Assembly (NCBI RefSeq): GCF_000002985.6
Contig: NC_003284.9
Location: 6,882,001-6,946,000, forward strand
DNA length: 64,000 nucleotides
Direction of reading: 5' to 3'
Source: Caenorhabditis elegans
Lineage: Eukaryota > Nematoda > Chromadorea > Rhabditida > Rhabditidae
Every line of letters starts with the position of its first letter. Within the stretch, counting starts at the first letter, position 1. The notes under the pieces are model-generated. The model was not told the DNA's origin. It searched no databases and saw nothing but the letters and a program-made list of their open reading frames with translations. The translations under genes were made by a program, and so were the position numbers. This document shows positions 58,479 through 64,000 of the stretch, piece by piece.

Positions 58479-61400
58479 ATGCTTCACGGTTACTGTTTGA
58501 TATTGTTACTGTTTCCTTTCATAGTGAGTTTTTTGTTCAGTTTCCTATCAACTTTTTTCTGATCAAAGTGTAATTCTTCATGAAACTTTCCAGGCATGCC
58601 TATATGGAAATGAAAATGTGGACAATATTCTTCCATACAATCCGCCAGGATATATGCCTCCGATGCCTCCAACAGATCCACCCGGCTACGATCCTGACAG
58701 TACATTTGACACAACTCCCACCCCAGCACCACCATCAAACGGTCTTCGTGCCCCGCCAATGCCAAAATGGACTCAAGAGGTGTGTAATCGGGTCATTTCA
58801 AACAGGTTTTCTACGTACATCTCAGCTGATCACACGTTGTTTTTCACTAAATAGCATTATATTTTGAGATGGATATTTCAGAAAAGATAAGCAAAATGAA
58901 AACAAATAATTCACGAGACTCACGTTTCAGATACCCAAAGAATCTTCGGGTCAGCAATTAAAGATTGAAGATGTTGTGGTGGGAAACAACATTGATAGTC
59001 ATGTTGAAGAAGTTAACGGAAGTGGAAGTGGTGACACCGAGGGTTCCGGATCTGGAGATAAAAGTGGAACCGAGGAATCTTTCGACGCTTCAGGTAGAAT
59101 AGAATAAATCATTTCTCATAACAGTAGATTGTCAGGTGAAGGTGCTCAGGGAGACAGTTTACCTGACATTATGAAAGCAATGGACAGCGAAGCAGAAGTC
59201 CTCGGAGTCAACTGCCCATCCGATATTATTTTCGTCATTGATGCTACATCTTCCGTCAGAGGGATTTTCGAGCAGTACATCACTTATATTGAAAAAGTAT
59301 TAACCTCTTTAAAAACATAAATCGAGTTTGTTCCGCAGGTAGTCGAAGGTTTGGATGTTCAGCCAACTGTTGATCATGTTGGAGCAATTGTGTACAGTAG
59401 TGAGAAAAAACAGCGAACAAAGATAAAGCTTGGAGAGCACAAGGATAGAGGATCCCTTGTGAAAGCAGTTGATGGTAAGGTCAATTGATTTAACGTAATT
59501 CTTACCGTATTTCTTCTATCAGTTGTACACCCTTGCAAGGCAATCGAAAACTAATTTTTAAGTTTTTTATTCAGCTAACAAATTTTGCCAACTCGTCAGT
59601 ATCGCAACGAAAGTTACCTTTCTTATTTGATTATCACCTTTTTGTACAATTATATTTCCGCAAGTTCTAATTTTGTTAAGTTGGTAAAGTGAGATTTTAG
59701 CTGAAATATAATAATAAGCCTTTTGGGTCTTAAAAAGCAAAATCTCAGATTTGGGTATGTAGATATGTGTTCCATTTGAAAATTAGTATCGCAGTTTCTA
59801 TTGAACTTACACCTTTTCGCATGCATCCTTTTGTATTCCAAAATCTTTTTTCCAACATGTTAAAATCGCGATTTCAATGCCCTAATCGAGAGATATATCT
59901 GTCTTCAATCACTGTTACACATGATTTGAAACACCTTGACATGCTGCACTTTTGCGTAGTAGATAAAAAACATGACTAAATTGTTTTTTGAACTTTGTAG
60001 AATTACCTTTCTTCTCCGGAATCACTGCGACAGGACAGGCGCTCAAGTTTGCGGCGAACCACACAGAAGGCCGACGAGAAAATTTTACTTTGAACTATGT
60101 CATCTTGACCGACGGCTACAGGTGAGAGATAACAGTAAAAATTGAGTTAATCGTCATCAGTTAAATGACCCAATTTTATTTGCAAACTTTTTTTTATAGC
60201 TATGACCTCATTGAAAGCGGGGCTCGTGTTCTTCGAGAGGTCCCAAACTCTGCAATCTATGCAGTCAGTATTGGAGAAATTTTCTTGAGGTAAAACTGTC
60301 GAATGTATTTTTAAATTTTAGCTTTTATGTTTCTAGAAAAGAGCTTGAAATGATTACTGGAAATCCAGACAACGTTCTTACTGGATCAATGTCCTACGGA
60401 ACCCTAGTCAAACGACTCAAACTTTGTGATGCTCGTATCAAAGCAGCTACTCTGAAAGACTCAAATCCAGGTTTGGTACGACCAGGAGAGTTTTTGAGCG
60501 ACCGTTTCCAACACCGTAGCAGATTGACTGCAAATTTAGAGGCTAAGAAACACACTGAAGACTTTGTGAAGACTCCTGAAAAACGAGGCCCCGTCAAGGA
60601 CTGCATTTACGATATTGGAATCATTTTTGATTCATCTGGCTCTTTGGAGAAAAACTTCCAGAAACAACTGGCTTTTGCAAAACAGTTAGTTGAACAAATG
60701 CCAATTTCCGACAACGCGACAAGGGTACTTTCAGATTAAAATTGAAAAATAAAATTAACTGAATGAATTTTCAGGTCGGTATTGTCCAGTTTGCTGGAAA
60801 AACAAAAGTTAGAGTATTAGCGAACTTCTCCCAGAATAAAAGCCAACTAAAAACTATCATCGACCGATCTCCATTCTACTCTGGAACAACGTTTACAAAC
60901 CAGGCTTTAAAGAAAATGGCTGCCTTATATGAAGAATCAAAAAGGCCGAATGCAAAGCTGAAGCTTATGTTGTTCACTGATGGATATTCTGCAGAAGACA
61001 CATCAGAAGGTGAGAGCAAAAAAATCAAAACATTCTCGCGAACTTTTTTTTCATAGCTAGTCAAAGTGGGTATGAATGAATACAGAAATCGTATCAGTTC
61101 TCGTTCCGTTTTTTCAACGTTCCGTTTTTTAATTCTTCCGAATTTTTGTATGGTTTTTATTGTTAACTAGGTTGGATCACAATATGAAATACCGTACTCC
61201 ACAAATATTCATGCCTTCTAGTACCGTACACTGACTAGGATGTTTAAGCCGTAATGTATTATTAATAAGGGCATAGTTATGGGACACAACCCGTCATCGG
61301 GTTTTCACCTGAATGTGCGTGCCAGCAAATCACTTGTTCCAAATTTAGGCTCTTTCAGCGTTACCCTAAAATTTTCTAGAATCTGAAAAATTTCAGGCGA

Positions 61401-61575
61401 AGAAGCACTTAAAAGCCAAGGCGTTGTTGTGTACACGGTTGGAATCAGTACAGACAAATCAGCAGGTTTGAATATGAAAGAATTACGTGGTATGGCAACT
61501 TCATCGGAACATTATTACGATTCCTCGGACTTTGCAGATCTGTTAAAACATTTTCCATCATCTCAGTATTGTTGA
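58479..61575 (+). CDS. Secreted protein with two von Willebrand A domains and Ser-Gly motifs
   Basis: About ten exons, roughly 640 residues; first exons 58479-58523, 58594-58779, 58931-59093, 59135-59296. Signal peptide at the start (HGYCLILLLFPFIACLYG), a Pro-rich segment (PPGYMPPMPPTDPP), then an acidic Ser-Gly region (NGSGSGDTEGSGSGD, serines at about 108, 110, 116, 118) typical of chondroitin attachment. The first VWA domain starts IIFVIDATSS (about residue 167): its MIDAS reads DxTxS rather than DxSxS, with TGQAL and ILTDGYS later. The second VWA starts IGIIFDSSGS, a standard DxSxS, followed by SGTTFTNQAL and LFTDGYS. It ends SSQYC with a terminal Cys. Probably an extracellular matrix protein or proteoglycan binding ligands through divalent metal. 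I do not assign a gene name. Confidence 0.85.
59502..59538. repeat. Fragment of the ACCGTATTTC terminal-repeat family
   Basis: ACCGTATTTCTTCTAT followed by CAGTTGTACACC, in an intron of the VWA gene, is close to the reverse complement of the end of the repeat at 1-434 (GGTGCAAAACTAATAGAGG then AAATACGGT). A short degenerate copy. Confidence 0.5.
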
Positions 61576-62957
61576 TTCATTTTTTTTGTCTTAAAATTAT
61601 TTTGCTTCAATCTATTTCTCAGTGATTTTTTCAATCAGGCGAATGTTTAAATTCATATTTTGATGTAGAATTTTGATTTATGATTTTTCAATCAATGAAT
61701 ATTCTTAAAATTGAAAAAAAAATAATTTTAAACATCAAAAATTTAGAACATTTTATTTTTGCAAGAAAAATGGGAAGGCAGAAAATGCACCATGCAAAAT
61801 TCCAAACAAATAAGGAAAACTACCTCTGAGGTGAAATGCATTGGAAAGTTGTTAGGTTCTTTTGTAATTGATGGATTATGAAGGTAATAATTGTTATCTG
61901 AGTCACCGATGGAAAGAAATGAAAATCCAATAGAAAGAAAAAGGAAAAGGGAAAAATTCCTAAATTTGAAAAAAAAATTGTGTCGTTGGGGGCGAAAAGA
62001 AGGGAAGAGGGGACCATACACCCGATGAAAATTGTATAGAAAATAATTCCCTAAGAGAATTTGAAAGGGAACAATTTTGAAATTTTGAAAATTCCTATAA
62101 ATTTAGATGAGAAAAGAAAAATCAGAAATACGATTAAGTTATAGTGCCTAAACTTATTAGAATGGATTACTGCACGTTGCCTTATTACCCGCTATAAACA
62201 GTCACTGTATCGTTTTGTAAATTGAGAAGTGCAGTTCACAAAGGTATTTTTTTGTAGGAAAGACAATTAAATAGTCCAACATTTGTCAGAAAAGAGGGTC
62301 AGAAATAGTTGGGGAGGAAAGGGGCTGTACAACAAATGACTAGAATTCACTCAGCTTTTTTTTGATTTGGGTAAGGGTTTACCAAAGGTTTATGGCGTGT
62401 CGATGTGTGAAGTTTGAGATTTCTTGGAAAGAGAGCACCTAAAATATTGGCACTGGGGGATGGGAAAAGGTAGAACAAGAGCTGTGCTCAATTTTGTTTC
62501 AGAACGGGGTCGAAAAAGTACCCAGGTATTTGAATGATTCAGAGAAGAACTTATGACACATTTCATAATGCTTTGTACAATTATTTTGGTTATAAAAGTT
62601 GGAATATTCGAACTAAATTCACCAAATAATAAAACAAAACATTTTGAAAATTGAATAAAAACATGAAATGGCACAGAAATACATATTATCAAATAATTGA
62701 AAGATGTGGACGATAGGCGAGCACCACGTGGTCGGGTTAGATGAGAAGTGAGGAAAGAACTCGGGAAGGTTGAATAGTTGAATGCAAGATATTAGACGAA
62801 CGTGAAGTAACCATCTGATTTTCGGCGTTTCTTTCCACGCGTCGGATTTGAGCCGTCGAAGGGCGGCTTGCCCCTGCAATTCAATTCCAACTTGAAGTGA
62901 GGACACACGGTGTAGGATGATTGGGATTCTGACACTTGGGGCGAAATCGGCGCCACA
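61576..62957. other. Intergenic region between convergent genes
   Basis: AT-rich near the VWA gene; from about 62300 it is richer in G and A on plus. An alternative reading of the right-hand minus-strand gene would extend its last exon through here to 62792. No other exon supported. Confidence 0.45.
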
Positions 62958-63960
62958 TTAGCGAGCAGACAGCAGCCGAGAGCCCCCGTTGGCCTCCGCC
63001 CTGCAATACAACAAAACACAGGCTCGACCAATCAGTGCGCTCTCGCTCAACTATTCTAGGATTTTACATTTTGTCAAAAATTTTCACATTTTTGCGAACA
63101 CTAAAGAGCTTTTCTGTCTGCTAGCTAATCACTAATAATGGTTTGTGAACTTGTCATTTATTTTGAATTGTTAAAAAAGTTCGCATAGAATTTCCTCTCA
63201 ATTTTTGAGCTTTACTTTTTGGAGCTCTTAATGTTTTTGAAAATAAAGATATGTTCTTCATAAAATAAAAAGTCAACTAGTTATTCTGCTTTGAATTTAT
63301 TTTATACGATAATTCTGATCATGGCTGGTAAATTGAGCTGCTAGAGCATATTTAAACTTTTTATTGTGTTCGCAAAAATTAATTTGAGAACAATTATAGA
63401 ATTTGAATAGGTTGAATAAGTTGTGACACTTCTTCGTCAAGAAAATTTAGAAAAATATTTATTCGCTCTCAGTCAGCTGGTTGGCTAAAAAGTATTTGCA
63501 AAACTTGTGCGCATGTTTTTTCTACATACTTTGCGCCAATGACTAGTTTAGGGGTAAATCTATACAAATGAAACCGCATTGCAAATTTGATCTAACTTCC
63601 GCACAGCCCTGCTTTTAAGTTAATAAAAAATAGTTTGTTTCTACAAATGAAAGAGACTTTGAAATATATTTAACATTTACATCTAACTTTTTAAAGCAAG
63701 TTCACAAACCCTAACAGTTTTGCCGTACACACACGCACATCCATACATATACTTTGACATTTACAAATTACTATCACGTCACTTGAAACAAAAACACGTT
63801 GACAAGCTGAAGTCTAATTTTGCAATTTTCAACATGTCAGCGTGTCAGTACATGTGTCCATCTTGACTCACCTCGTCTGGCCGAGAAGCCACGTTTTGAA
63901 ATTGGCGTCTAATTTGCTAGGTGACTGAGTGACACCGCCTTCGAACATCTCGATTGGACT
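62958..63960 (-). CDS. Partial 3' end of an unrecognised gene running off the right edge
   Basis: A clean internal exon on minus at 63872-63960 is flanked by CTTACAG and GAG/GTGAGT sites. In its only open frame it reads SPIEMFEGGVTQSPSKLDAN then FKTWLLGQTR. Splicing to the next acceptor (TATTGCAG, exon from 63000) continues RAEANGGSRLLSAR and stops at 62958. The same downstream exon in another frame is open to 62792 and ends GKKRRKSDGYFTFV, which would need an intermediate exon or different splice. The family is not recognised; the 5' part lies beyond the window. Confidence 0.4.
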
Positions 63961-64000
63961 CTGTAAGTGGCAAGCGTTTTAGGTTATCTAATGAAATTTG

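Overview
The window is nuclear DNA of a Caenorhabditis nematode, almost certainly C. elegans. It is AT-rich, its introns are short (many near 46 nt) with TTTTCAG-type acceptors, several genes have trans-splice-like acceptors just 5' of the ATG, and small inverted-repeat elements (MITEs) are present. Splicing the exons at 7740..14628 gives a 612-residue netrin that I recognise as UNC-6, which places the window on the X chromosome around unc-6. All gene models come from reading exons, splice sites and protein similarity by eye. No search was run.

Layout, left to right: remnant of a repeat with GCAAAACTAAT units (1-434); a cation diffusion facilitator gene on minus (633-2721); intergenic DNA with a long-arm palindromic MITE (4046-4463); unc-6 on plus (7740-14628), with two large introns; a small secreted cysteine-rich protein gene on minus (16696-17924); an SLC22-like MFS transporter on plus (19429-21943) carrying an antisense tRNA-Leu(AAG) in one intron; a 67-residue single-pass membrane microprotein (22775-23023); about 10 kb without a convincing gene (23.0-32.9 kb) that holds repeats, a poly-G tract and one orphan open frame; a plasma-membrane type Na+/H+ exchanger on plus (32943-38505); an otopetrin-like proton channel on minus (39721-42452); two neighbouring minus-strand genes for single-pass proteins with a degenerate Notch-ligand (DSL-like) cysteine module (43267-46649 and 47997-50071); the KIAA0930/DUF2045 orthologue on plus (53765-56739); a secreted protein with two von Willebrand A domains and Ser-Gly motifs (58479-61575); and part of a further minus-strand gene running off the right edge.

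The genes do not form an operon or a single pathway. Themes are extracellular signalling and matrix (netrin, two DSL-like proteins, the VWA protein, a small secreted protein) and ion or solute transport (CDF, MFS, NHE and otopetrin, the last two convergent and both proton-moving). The most interesting items are the DSL-like pair, the orphan open frame in the gene desert, three poly-G tracts of 14-16 G, and a terminal-repeat family found at three places in the window.
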